Origin: Chloroflexota bacterium
Lineage (GTDB): Bacteria; Chloroflexota; Anaerolineae; UBA4142
DNA: 64,000 nt
NCBI GenBank assembly: GCA_016215025.1
Contig: JACRMI010000191.1
Span: 213,570 to 277,569 of the forward strand
Direction of reading: 5' to 3'
Position numbers and translations under genes: made by a program. Shown here piece by piece: positions 41,275-48,631 of this stretch. How positions within the stretch are numbered: the stretch's first letter is position 1; the number at the start of each line of letters is the position of its first letter. A model generated the notes under the pieces. The model was given only the letters and a program-made list of their open reading frames with translations, was not told where the DNA came from and ran no database searches.

Positions 41275-42072
41275 TTAATCGCCTTGTTCATCGCTTGCAC
41301 CATCTTCGCCTTCAAGCAGTTGAATGTTTTGCTTGCGCTCAACCGTGATCTTGAGCAAGGTGGTTCCCTTTGCCTGTCGTACTTCCAGCGCGCCGCCCCA
41401 TTTGCGTTGCAAGTAATCAATCTCTTGCTGGTTCCGCTGCGCCGAGCGATTCGCCGCGTTGCCACCGACGACGCCAAAGCGTTTGTGCAAAAAGCCAAAT
41501 CGATTCTCGATAAAAGTAAATCGTCGTTCGAGCAAGACCTGTAAACAGAAATCAATGTCGGCGCGCAACTTGAGCGAGGTGTCGTAACGAAAGTCTCGTC
41601 CGATAACGCCAATCACCCCACCGGACCATCCCTTGAGTCCAAAGATTTCGAACATGCGAAATTTGCGTACGTCCATGCCCTGCGAAAATCCAAAGACCGC
41701 CGTGCCTGTTTCTTTCGCAATGGTTGCCGCGTTTAAGATGATCTGCTCAACCGCACCCAGGTTTGTAATCTTGCGCGGCGAGTAATTGACCAAGCTAATG
41801 CAGGCATACACGTCGTCGTCTACGAAGAAGATGCCTTCATCGTCAAAGTGATCGAGCACCCATTGACGAATCGGCGCAATGCCCGACACACTGTCGGGAT
41901 GCGGCACAATCGTTTTGCTTGGAAAGGCGCGTTGATACGCTGACAATTCTGACTCGGCGACCGTGATCGTCGCATGAGGGAAAAGCGTCAGCGCACCATG
42001 TTCGAGAACATCAATCCGTCGTCGCGACGGAATCACAATTCGCAGGTTCGGTTTCAGCATTCGATTGGTCAT
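41275..42072 (-). CDS. Glycosyltransferase of the TET-associated (TAGT) type
   Basis: 265 residues from ATG 42072 (MTNRMLKPNL; an internal ATG at 42060 is possible). LRIVIPSRRRIDVLEHGALT, FPHATITVAESELSAYQRAF, IAPIRQWVLDHFDDEGIFFV followed by DDDVYAC: a GT-A-like fold with a DDD metal site. The pattern matches the TET-associated glycosyltransferases described in phages that put sugars on modified bases. No TET/JBP oxygenase is seen in the window. Alternatively it may act on a virion or cell-surface target. Confidence 0.65.
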   Translation of the reverse strand: MTNRMLKPNLRIVIPSRRRIDVLEHGALTLFPHATITVAESELSAYQRAFPSKTIVPHPDSVSGIAPIRQWVLDHFDDEGIFFVDDDVYACISLVNYSPRKITNLGAVEQIILNAATIAKETGTAVFGFSQGMDVRKFRMFEIFGLKGWSGGVIGVIGRDFRYDTSLKLRADIDFCLQVLLERRFTFIENRFGFLHKRFGVVGGNAANRSAQRNQQEIDYLQRKWGGALEVRQAKGTTLLKITVERKQNIQLLEGEDGASDEQGD

Positions 42073-42742
42073 ACAGTTTGCTCAATGCCTTGGCTCCGTC
42101 GATAGCACGACCGATGCCAATCTTTTTTTGCTTGGGCTTGTCGCCGCCGCCAAACGATTGACCCCAATAGCCCACGCGCTTGATCGCAAAGTAATCACAC
42201 GCGCGCTCGAAATCGAAAGAGGTTTTGAAGAACAGAACGATATAGTCGTAGTGCTCAAAGGGAAGGATGTCCATGTTGGGCGGCATGGGCTTTTCTTGTT
42301 TCTCTTCTTCACCTTTGTCTTCGTTGCCGCGCGCTTCTTGCTCCATCCGCCTAATCATTTCGCGCACGGCGAGATCATCCGAATTCACGCGGTCGGTGAG
42401 TTCAAGCACTTTGGCAGAATTCATCTGTGCCATTGCAGCGATTGGGTCGAAGACGAGAATCAGCTTGTCGGCTTCTTCGTCGGTAATATCGAGAATGGCA
42501 ACGCGCCACTCTTCGTTGGGGTCGAGACTTTTGCGGAGATGTCCATCAAGGATCGTGAGCTTACCTTGATTGCGCTGGCTGTAGTACGCTTTGAGCACGT
42601 CGGCTTTTCCAATTTCGCTCAAAATGCCGACGATAGCATCGTTCTGCGCGCCGGGATGCAAGCGCCAGTTGCCTTCGTTGTCGGTCAACTCGGCAGCGCG
42701 CATGGTCTTGATTTCGATTATGCGATCACGAAACTTGCTCAT
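42011..42742 (-). CDS. ParB-like nuclease domain protein
   Basis: 243 residues from ATG 42742 (MSKFRDRIIE), overlapping the next gene by 62 bp. Residues about 5-100 form a ParB/Srx-like domain (MRAAELTDNEGNWRLHPGAQ; LTILDGHLRKSLDPNEEWRV; ILDITDEEADKLIL). The C-terminal half has a charged linker (DKGEEEKQEKPMPP) and an unknown domain with FGGGDKPKQKKIG. In phages such proteins often lie beside methyltransferases or glycosyltransferases. Confidence 0.75.
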   Translation of the reverse strand: MSKFRDRIIEIKTMRAAELTDNEGNWRLHPGAQNDAIVGILSEIGKADVLKAYYSQRNQGKLTILDGHLRKSLDPNEEWRVAILDITDEEADKLILVFDPIAAMAQMNSAKVLELTDRVNSDDLAVREMIRRMEQEARGNEDKGEEEKQEKPMPPNMDILPFEHYDYIVLFFKTSFDFERACDYFAIKRVGYWGQSFGGGDKPKQKKIGIGRAIDGAKALSKLYDQSNAETEPANCDSVATTD

Positions 42743-42862
42743 TTTCACCATCAGAGAAAGTGATGTGCGAACTTGCTTTCGCGTACTAATCGCGCCACGA
42801 AAAAAGTAAAATAATTGCTCCCGAAATGTTGGTTGGAAGCGATTTGAAATGCGATTTATCAA

Positions 42863-42934
42863 TAGCGGGAATTGGAGTCGAACCAACTATTTACAGCTTA
42901 TGGGGCTGTCGTGAATCCGTTTCACTCTCCCGCA
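42863..42934 (-). tRNA. tRNA-Met(CAT), isolated 37th phage tRNA
   Basis: Stem ACAGC/GCTGT, loop CCCATAA, T-loop TTCGACT, D-arm GAGTGAAACGG like that of the second array tRNA-Met. The first acceptor pair is T-T, then GCGGGA/TCCCGC pair. C33 again. Confidence 0.85.
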
Positions 42935-42952
42935 GTGCAGGTGTCAGAAATG

Positions 42953-43210
42953 CTATTCGTCGCGTTCTTGCTCGATCTCAATCTCGGTCACGGCGTTGTG
43001 GATGTTCAAAACCGTCATCTCTAATTCGTTCTCAAGCTGCTTGACGCGCTTTTCGAGTGCGGCAATTCGCTCAAGCGTTGTGCGGTTCCATGCGCCTTGA
43101 CGACGAAACAACGCGACGAATGTGAAATAGATCGAAGCAACTTGTTCGGAAAATGTCTTTGCCATTGGAAAATAACCCAACGCGAAATCAATCGCGCCTG
43201 CCGTACTCAC
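42953..43210 (-). CDS. Small coiled-coil protein
   Basis: 85 residues. GTG 43210 is favoured because it overlaps the upstream stop (GTGA) and has GGTGGA before it; ATG 43165 is the alternative. The C-terminal half is a coiled coil (ERIAALEKRVKQLENELE). Unknown role. Confidence 0.55.
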   Translation of the reverse strand: MSTAGAIDFALGYFPMAKTFSEQVASIYFTFVALFRRQGAWNRTTLERIAALEKRVKQLENELEMTVLNIHNAVTEIEIEQERDE

Positions 43211-43284
43211 GGTTCCACCGTAGCGACACGGCGACGACGATAAATACGATCACGAGGAAGACGACTCGCTCTGGCTCGATCATG
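43207..43284 (-). CDS. Possible 25-residue basic peptide
   Basis: MIEPERVVLPRDRIYRRRRV and on to ATVEP, ATG 43284, overlapping the next start by 4 nt. Very Arg-rich. Supported only by coupling with the following gene. Confidence 0.35.
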   Translation of the reverse strand, partial: HDRARASRLPRDRIYRRRRVATVEP

Positions 43285-43360
43285 GCGTACCCATCGCTTT
43301 GAACAAATTGAATGCTCAAGCACGTTCTCCGCAAACCAAAACGTTACGGGAAAATAAAAA

Positions 43361-43388
43361 CCCGACGCGAGTAATTACTCGCGTCGGG
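43361..43388 (-). terminator. Terminator between small late-strand genes
   Basis: A perfect 28-bp palindrome (CCCGACGCGAGTAA and its complement) followed on the minus strand by TTTTTATTTT. Confidence 0.85.
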
Positions 43389-43402
43389 AGTTGCCTTTTC
43401 GG

Positions 43403-43495
43403 TCAATCGCCCTTGCGTTTACGGATTAGTGCCCAGAGTATTCCGAGCGCCAATCCCACGACCAAATACAGCAGCCATGTGACGATGTTATCCAT
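43403..43495 (-). CDS. 30-residue single-helix membrane peptide
   Basis: MDNIVTWLLYLVVGLALGIL then WALIRKRKGD, ATG 43495, with GAGG 9 nt upstream. One transmembrane helix and a positive C-terminus. It ends just before the terminator and may be a small phage membrane regulator or toxin-like peptide. Confidence 0.5.
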   Translation of the reverse strand: MDNIVTWLLYLVVGLALGILWALIRKRKGD

Positions 43496-43536
43496 CGGCT
43501 GCCTCGCTTTCTTGCCGGTGTCGCCTCTTCGGTCGA

Positions 43537-43815
43537 TCAGTCGGCAGTAATCGCGTTTTTCAATTGTTGAAACTCGCGCAGATCGAGCGTGCCGTCAATC
43601 CCAACTGTCGGAAGCATCTTTCCGTCTTTGCCGGGTTGGGGATGATAGCCACAACGCGCGGCGACCTGCTCGCCAAGTAACTCGAAAATTCTCTGGCGCA
43701 ACCTTGCAAGTTCGTCGCGCGTAATTCTTTTTCCATCGGGACCGATAAACTCAGAAAACGCAGGCGAAGAACCGACTGCGTTCCCAATCCCAAACCCCAT
43801 GGATAAAAGAATCAT
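43537..43815 (-). CDS. Phage protein of unknown function, first late gene
   Basis: 92 residues from ATG 43815 (TTG 43836 is an alternative). Hydrophobic start (MILLSMGFGIGNAVGSSPAF), then FIGPDGKRITRDELARLRQR, CGYHPQPGKDGKMLP and a final IDGTLDLREFQQLKNAI. It looks like a real folded domain but I do not know the family. It is the first gene after the late promoter and its leader. Confidence 0.55.
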   Translation of the reverse strand: MILLSMGFGIGNAVGSSPAFSEFIGPDGKRITRDELARLRQRIFELLGEQVAARCGYHPQPGKDGKMLPTVGIDGTLDLREFQQLKNAITAD

Positions 43816-44148
43816 GCTCACCCAATCTAGGGGCAATGTCGTCCTCGCTGACGGTCATGGGTTGAAAAAACAAACGCCGCAAGCGTGTCCTGAAATTTCT
43901 GGCGGACTGCCTGCGGCACTCGTCACCGACGAAAAGCGTACTTGCTGTGCGAAGGACTGCGTGGAGAAAATCATCGGCGTACCGACGATGCAAATTGTGT
44001 TAGCGCACAGGTCACGATGGCGCGCTAGTGGAACTGAAGAGAGAGACCGCGCGATTCACTCTCTCCGCTTGCAAGGTGTATTGGCAAAAATTTGTTTGTG
44101 CTTACGAGATGTAGGACGGCAGATAACCGTCTGGTCGTGCTCAAATAA

Positions 44149-44182
44149 AACGTCCCGTACCATAGAATTAACTCGGTCGGGA
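44149..44182 (-). terminator. Attenuator-like hairpin in the late leader
   Basis: CGTCCCG/CGGGACG stem followed on the minus strand by TTTTATTT, about 40-70 nt after the predicted late start site. A second stem GTGAGGC/GCCTCAC (about 44189-44220) precedes it. Confidence 0.6.
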
Positions 44183-44225
44183 CGAGTGTGAGGCAGGAGA
44201 CCCGACGCCTTCGCCTCACGAGCGC

Positions 44226-44254
44226 AATATACCATAAATAGAACGTATGGTCAA
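44226..44254 (-). promoter_or_regulatory. Late (structural operon) promoter
   Basis: Minus strand TTGACC (44254-44249), 17-bp spacer, TATATT (44231-44226). Predicted start about 44219. Confidence 0.75.
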
Positions 44255-44517
44255 GTACTGATTTATTCGTCTATTTACGATGACCCTTTTTAATTCGCCC
44301 GTTGCGATGACACCCTTCCAACGTTCCAGACGTATTGAACCTCTGTTCTTTCCAAATCCCTTCCGACATAATATCGGAAGATCCTTCAAGACATAAAATG
44401 GGTTCATCCGATCCTATTCCACAATACTAAAACCTCTCACCCGACATAACGCCTTTTTGAATCGTTCAGCCACTTTAACTTTTGGCTTCCTCTCCCAAAA
44501 TATTCGCGCTTTACTTT

Positions 44518-44547
44518 TTGGATTTATTGTACGAAAATATCTATAAT
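44518..44547 (+). promoter_or_regulatory. Early promoter 1
   Basis: TTGGAT (44518-44523), 18-bp spacer, TATAAT (44542-44547), followed by AGATGATT as at the early promoter at 47.9 kb. About 560 nt separate it from the first early gene. Confidence 0.55.
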
Positions 44548-45026
44548 AGATGATTGATCCAACAACCCAATACAAGCTCCTCAGCAACGAACCGTTAGAT
44601 ACGCAGTGTTGATGCGAGCCAAGCCACAAGGGTAAGGACAGAGGATGAAATCCAGTTACTTGTAAGACCTGAGTGGGGAAGGCGAGAGCGAAAAAAGTGA
44701 GCCGGCATCAAGAGTTCCCGAACACTATGCAAACTTGTCAGTGGGGCAGCGACAGAGCACGCAGCAGAAACAGCAGCGCAAGCGACTGACACATCGAATG
44801 GCGGAACCGAGTCGCCGTGATGATCCAAACGCTGTGAGTGTGAAGATGCACTTGCATCGGCGAATGGAACGCGGGCAGGACAAGGGAAAGCAGGGCGCGC
44901 GGTGTAGCAGACCACGTAGACGACGACTGAAGATCGTTTCGAGCGCATCGCAGCGAGACAATAGCACCCGAAGACATGCTTACCCAAGCGACGGTGCTAG
45001 ACCCCGAAGGACGATGTACGATCGCA

Positions 45027-45080
45027 GGGTCGTGCATCGTCTCTTGTTATCCCGCGATACCAAGAGACGGCGCACGACCC
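45027..45080 (+). promoter_or_regulatory. Long stem-loop in the early leader
   Basis: GGGTCGTGC and CGTCTCTTG pair with CAAGAGACG and GCACGACCC: two 9-bp helices split by a 2x2 internal loop, 14-nt loop on top. It ends 18 nt before the ribosome site of the first early gene. No T-run. Confidence 0.75.
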
Positions 45081-45113
45081 GCCGAATAACTTTACTCAAA
45101 GGAGACCCGAACC

Positions 45114-45668
45114 ATGAACGCCAAACTTTCATTCAGACCAGTGCATCTCAAGTCAGGTAAGCACATCGGTTTTATCGCCGAAACGAAACCCAACCATTGG
45201 ATGGGCTTCGACCTGCGCAAGAAACCCATTCCCCAGTTCAAGGCAAGCGCCTGCACGAAAGACGCCGGTCGCGCCGTACGCGCCGCGATCAGTCCGAAAC
45301 CCAGCAAGCCCGCATCGACCAAGCCCAATCGCAAAGGCATCCACAAACAACCTTGCCAACATCCAGAATCACAGATCCAGGTCGTTGATTACAAGACCTT
45401 GAATCGCAAGTGCTATGCCTGCGGCAAAGAAATGCCCAAGTTGCCACAATCCCAGTGCGATCACCCTATCCCCATGCAAGCGAAAGGGCGCTACACCGGC
45501 GAAACCACTTGCCAAAAGTGCGGCAAGATTCTGAAGAAAGAAACCATCGCCGCTGAAACTAAAAAAGAAATTGCCGAGATCAAGTTGGCGGCGAAGTCAA
45601 CGAATGAAACTGCAAAGCCACTTTATCAATCGGCAACTCAATCCCAAGCAACCGCCCAGGTTCAATAA
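45114..45668 (+). CDS. Zinc-ribbon early protein
   Basis: 184 residues from ATG 45114 with AAAGGAGACCCGA upstream. Basic N-terminus with KHIGFIAETKPNHWMGFDLR, then a Cys/His region (CQHPESQ; CYACGKEMPK; QCDHPIP; CQKCGKI near 80-138) suggesting two zinc knuckles. First gene of the early block, so it may be a regulator or host take-over factor. Family unknown. Confidence 0.65.
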   Translation: MNAKLSFRPVHLKSGKHIGFIAETKPNHWMGFDLRKKPIPQFKASACTKDAGRAVRAAISPKPSKPASTKPNRKGIHKQPCQHPESQIQVVDYKTLNRKCYACGKEMPKLPQSQCDHPIPMQAKGRYTGETTCQKCGKILKKETIAAETKKEIAEIKLAAKSTNETAKPLYQSATQSQATAQVQ

Positions 45669-45702
45669 AATTCACAATCCAATTTCAAGAAAGGAGAAAG
45701 AC

Positions 45703-46362
45703 ATGTACCAATCACCACCAACCAAAAACAATTACGTGCTCGGCGAGGTGATCTCGGCTTTGCAAAAAGAGATTCGGCGTGGCAAGGAGAAAGAGGCGAT
45801 GTTCTGGGCAATGGAACTCATCCCTCAGTTCGAAGTTTACCTCTGGAAACGATTGATCGTGATCGTAAACGAAGACATCGGTATCGCCAATCCAACGGTC
45901 CTATTGCTGGTCCCACTCAATCGCGATCTCTTCTTCGAGATGCGGAGCGTAGACAACGGCGCGGGCAATGGTTCGGCACGCCTCATTCTCGCCAATACCA
46001 TTCTCGCCATGTGCCGGTCCGAGAAATCGAGAATCTCCGACCACTTTCAATGCGTCGTCAATCAAGAACGTCGTCACGGCAAGTTGATCGAGATTCCCGA
46101 TTATGCGCTGGACAAACACACGCGCCGCGGCAAGGCACTGAAACGCGGAGCCGAGCACTTTGTCACCGAAGGCACAAAGTTGGCAAACGCTAGCCAGTCG
46201 GTCACCGATCCTTATGAGACCGATGCAAAAAAATGGTGGACAAGTCCCAAGTTCATCAAAGATGACGAATGGGGCACACGCAAAGGAACGGGTAAACGAC
46301 GCTCTCCTGAATCCGAAGTTTCAGAAGAAAACGATCAACCTAATCCAACCCTATTTGATTAG
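45703..46362 (+). CDS. RarA/MgsA C-terminal-like protein (stand-alone clamp-loader-type domain)
   Basis: 219 residues from ATG 45703 (AAGGAG upstream). VISALQKEIRRGKEKEAMFW, ELIPQFEVYLWKRLIVIVNE, DIGIANPTVLLLVPLN and SARLILANTILAMCRSEKSR follow the C-terminal tetramerisation domain of RarA/MgsA ATPases. The AAA+ motor is absent. In phages such stand-alone versions lie with replication genes. The C-terminal 60 residues are charged and probably disordered. A hairpin follows the stop. Confidence 0.65.
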   Translation: MYQSPPTKNNYVLGEVISALQKEIRRGKEKEAMFWAMELIPQFEVYLWKRLIVIVNEDIGIANPTVLLLVPLNRDLFFEMRSVDNGAGNGSARLILANTILAMCRSEKSRISDHFQCVVNQERRHGKLIEIPDYALDKHTRRGKALKRGAEHFVTEGTKLANASQSVTDPYETDAKKWWTSPKFIKDDEWGTRKGTGKRRSPESEVSEENDQPNPTLFD

Positions 46363-46375
46363 GTGACTATGACAA

Positions 46376-46412
46376 AAGCCGCGCTGTTCGAAAGACAGCG
46401 CGGCTTATCTTT
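46376..46412 (+). terminator. Hairpin between early genes
   Basis: 12-bp stem AAGCCGCGCTGT/ACAGCGCGGCTT (46376-46387 and 46395-46406), then ATCTTTATG: a weak or partial terminator. Confidence 0.65.
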
Positions 46413-46430
46413 ATGAACCAGAGGTGTTGC

Positions 46431-47492
46431 ATGAGCAATCGCACTATGGCAACGACAGAAATAGAAGAGATCATCCCCATCGTCACACGGAGAGCGCGGC
46501 GAACGCAATTCAGTTCAGCGACTGCCGATGACATCACAGTTGGGCAGGTCAACAAAATAAAGGTCACTCTTATTCGCGCCGGCGATAACGACCGCACCGT
46601 CTTCACGCCCGAAGAAATAGAATCTCTGGCAAGAGACATCGCAAGGCAAGGACTCGCGCAACCCATAACAGTGCGACCGATCAACGATTCAATCTATCGG
46701 TTCGAAATCGTTGCAGGCGAACGCCGCTATCGCGCGGTCTGCGCTTTAACCAATGGTGAATATCGCGATGATTCTGGAAATCCAATCACCAATCCCACCG
46801 ATTGGCAGACCATCGATGCAATCGTACGTCCAATGAGCGATGAACAAGCCGCGGCGATCATGCTTTCTGAGAATGTTCACCGCAAAGACCTCGATCCAAT
46901 TGACGAGGCAAATGCTTATCGCAAGCGCATGGACAAGTACGGTTGGACACTTCAACAAACCGCTGCCAATGTCAACAAAACCGAGCGACACATTCGAATG
47001 ATGCTTTCTTTACTCGACCTCTTGCCAGAGATTCAAGAGTTCATTCGCAAAGGCATCATCAGTATTCAGTATGGCGCAATCATGGCGACGCTGGATATAA
47101 ATCGTCAACGCATTGCACTCAAGTATTTGTCCTCGACTGACAAGCCGGTATTGCGCGAGTTCAAGGCAATCGTCGGCGAACTTTTGTCAGAGCAAGCCCA
47201 GGAACGTTTTATCAATCCCGATGAATTGATTCAACAAGCCGTCGCGCAAAACAATGCTGAGCGCCAGGCAGATTTACAAAGACGTTCGTTTCCGATTGAC
47301 CAACGGTTGCCGTTGATGGAGCCGGTCGGTTCTTCGGTCGGCGCAACCTTTGAAGCGTACATCAAGAAACTACTGAAGAGCAGCGATGCTTTTGAACGCG
47401 ATTGTGCTGGCGTCGTCGGGCGAGTTTATGACTCGCTCCTACGGAATGGCATGGCGTTCTCGCCCAGCGTCAGCCCCAAACGAAAAAAGTAA
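46431..47492 (+). CDS. ParB-family DNA-binding protein
   Basis: 353 residues from ATG 46431 (AGAGGTG upstream). N-terminal ParB/Srx domain about 45-160 (SLARDIARQGLAQPITVRPI; IVAGERRYRAVCAL; MLSENVHRKDLDPIDEANAY), then a helix-turn-helix region (GWTLQQTAANVNKTERHIRM; IQYGAIMATLDINRQRI). The GERRYRA motif is the CTPase/DNA-gate signature of true ParB. No ParA is seen in the window. Possible roles: partition of a plasmid-like state, or gene regulation as with KorB-type proteins. Confidence 0.88.
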   Translation: MSNRTMATTEIEEIIPIVTRRARRTQFSSATADDITVGQVNKIKVTLIRAGDNDRTVFTPEEIESLARDIARQGLAQPITVRPINDSIYRFEIVAGERRYRAVCALTNGEYRDDSGNPITNPTDWQTIDAIVRPMSDEQAAAIMLSENVHRKDLDPIDEANAYRKRMDKYGWTLQQTAANVNKTERHIRMMLSLLDLLPEIQEFIRKGIISIQYGAIMATLDINRQRIALKYLSSTDKPVLREFKAIVGELLSEQAQERFINPDELIQQAVAQNNAERQADLQRRSFPIDQRLPLMEPVGSSVGATFEAYIKKLLKSSDAFERDCAGVVGRVYDSLLRNGMAFSPSVSPKRKK

Positions 47493-47545
47493 ATCTCAAC
47501 AATCTCATCGATCCAATGTTCCACTTTATCCCAAGGAGACCCGAA

Positions 47546-47662
47546 ATGAAATCCCTGAAAGCAAGACGAATGGCTCGATCATTATGCCAATGGTTGTTTG
47601 CCCAAACGGGTAACCACATCTTTGCATTCTGGTGGCACAGACTATGGCGAAAAGGAGTCTGA
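47546..47662 (+). CDS. 38-residue basic peptide
   Basis: MKSLKARRMARSLCQWLFAQ then TGNHIFAFWWHRLWRKGV, ATG 47546, preceded directly by AAGGAGACCCGAA. The perfect ribosome element supports it as real. Rich in R/K and W/F; it may be a membrane-interacting peptide. Confidence 0.65.
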   Translation: MKSLKARRMARSLCQWLFAQTGNHIFAFWWHRLWRKGV

Positions 47663-47664
47663 CG

Positions 47665-47895
47665 ATGACGCCCCTAATATTATTCGTGAACGACGAAGAA
47701 TACATGATCGACGAAAAGCGAATGCGTCTGTGCCCTGCTCCACCACGTCCCAATGACCACGCCATTCCAATTGGCGACCGCACGACAGTAGAGATATTGA
47801 TCGAGTGCGCCGCCGATGGAATTTCGGTGGTCGAAAAGGACGGACAATTCATGCTTGCGCCCGTTATCGCCGAACAAGAGTTCGGAAATTCATGA
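47665..47895 (+). CDS. Small early protein of unknown function
   Basis: 76 residues from ATG 47665 with GGAG upstream, 2 nt after the previous stop. LILFVNDEEYMIDEKRMRLC, IPIGDRTTVEILIECAADGI. Acidic, probably cytosolic. No family recognised. Confidence 0.6.
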   Translation: MTPLILFVNDEEYMIDEKRMRLCPAPPRPNDHAIPIGDRTTVEILIECAADGISVVEKDGQFMLAPVIAEQEFGNS

Positions 47896-47924
47896 TTGAC
47901 TTTTGTGATTAGATATTGTATATT
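47896..47924 (+). promoter_or_regulatory. Early promoter 2 (AAA+ module)
   Basis: TTGACT (47896-47901), 17-bp spacer, TATATT (47919-47924). Confidence 0.85.
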
Positions 47925-47942
47925 ATAGATGATTTCATCTAT
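47925..47942 (+). promoter_or_regulatory. Operator-like palindrome at early promoter 2
   Basis: ATAGATGATTTCATCTAT, a perfect 8-bp inverted repeat with a 2-bp centre, directly after the -10 box and covering the start site: a place where a dimeric repressor would block transcription. Confidence 0.6.
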
Positions 47943-47981
47943 TTTATACGATTTTCATTTGACCCCAAGGAGACCAAACCT

Positions 47982-48365
47982 ATGCCGTGCAACCTCACAG
48001 CAAGAGCCGACGCCAAAGTAAGCAACGCCGCGCTTGCCAAACTGCTTACGCCGCAAGTCGTCAAGACCGCCCTCACCGCGTTCTTCGCGCAACGCAAAGA
48101 ACGTGCCGATTTGTATGACGGTCGCAATTCTGTAACCGCGTACGTTGGCAACTTTACTATTCAGATTGCCAATGGCGAGGTGAGCGTGAATGGTATCGAG
48201 CAAGCTCGATGCACCGAACTTGCAAACGCCGTTAAAGCGTACCTTTCTCAAATCGCTGGACTGCTCTTCCAACAGTCCGTGCAAGAAACAATCAAGCGCA
48301 AGTTCGCCGTCGAATCGATGGTCACCGCGCCCTCTGGCGCAAAAGTTATCACGGTGGAGTTTTAA
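47982..48365 (+). CDS. DUF1257 (Ycf35)-like protein
   Basis: 127 residues from ATG 47982 (AAGGAGACCA upstream). VSVNGIEQARCTELANAVKA, YLSQIAGLLFQQSVQETIKR and the C-terminal VTAPSGAKVITVEF resemble the end of DUF1257/Ycf35 proteins (a QxY helix, then a strand pattern with G-x-x-x-V-x-x). The N-terminus is diverged. The call leans on the neighbours: a DUF2997-like protein and a Ycf46-like ATPase follow at once, the arrangement known from cyanobacterial and phage genomes. Confidence 0.5.
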   Translation: MPCNLTARADAKVSNAALAKLLTPQVVKTALTAFFAQRKERADLYDGRNSVTAYVGNFTIQIANGEVSVNGIEQARCTELANAVKAYLSQIAGLLFQQSVQETIKRKFAVESMVTAPSGAKVITVEF

Positions 48366-48366
48366 G

Positions 48367-48570
48367 ATGAAAATGCAAATCATCATCGGTCTGGACGGCT
48401 CGATCAAACTAACCGTCGCCAACGGCGAATTTGAACCGGCGAAAGCCGCCATCGAGCAAGCGATCAATGGTCTGCGCATGGAGGGGATCGACTTTAGTGA
48501 AGTCGGAGAAGTCGAACGCCATCGCCATGACAACCAGCACGAACACACCAACACGAACGTCAACGTTTAA
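48367..48570 (+). CDS. DUF2997-like protein
   Basis: 67 residues from ATG 48367, 1 nt after the previous stop. MKMQIIIGLDGSIKLTVANG then FEPAKAAIEQAINGLRMEGI matches the short DUF2997 pattern (I-x-x-x-DG-x-I...). The His-rich C-terminal tail (VERHRHDNQHEHTNTN) could bind metal. Small partner of the ATPase module. Confidence 0.6.
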   Translation: MKMQIIIGLDGSIKLTVANGEFEPAKAAIEQAINGLRMEGIDFSEVGEVERHRHDNQHEHTNTNVNV

Positions 48571-48631
48571 GCCACAACTTACACACTATCTCACGATTGA
48601 ACTATCCCACTAACCAAGGAGACCCGAAACT

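Larger units (their letters stand above)
43837..45113. other. 1.27-kb divergent control region
   Basis: No convincing gene on either strand. Contains the late promoter (minus), the early promoter (plus), several hairpins and an AT-rich centre (about 44220-44560). A minus-strand frame at 44216-44629 is open except for a TAG at 44413-44415. A copy of the CAGGAGACCCGA element at 44194-44207 is not followed by a start codon. Confidence 0.7.

Noticed and set aside
43799..44191. 130-codon plus-strand ORF in the control region
   Set aside because: No ribosome site and no domain-like sequence; it overlaps the late leader hairpins.
44216..44629. Minus-strand frame of about 135 codons broken by one TAG, tempting as a suppressor-dependent gene
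   Set aside because: No suppressor (CTA) tRNA exists in the array, the translation has no recognisable domain, and the late promoter lies inside its 3' end.
44735..45160. 141-codon Arg-rich plus-strand ORF in the early leader
   Set aside because: Composition follows the repetitive, structured leader and it overlaps the well-supported start at 45114 in another frame.
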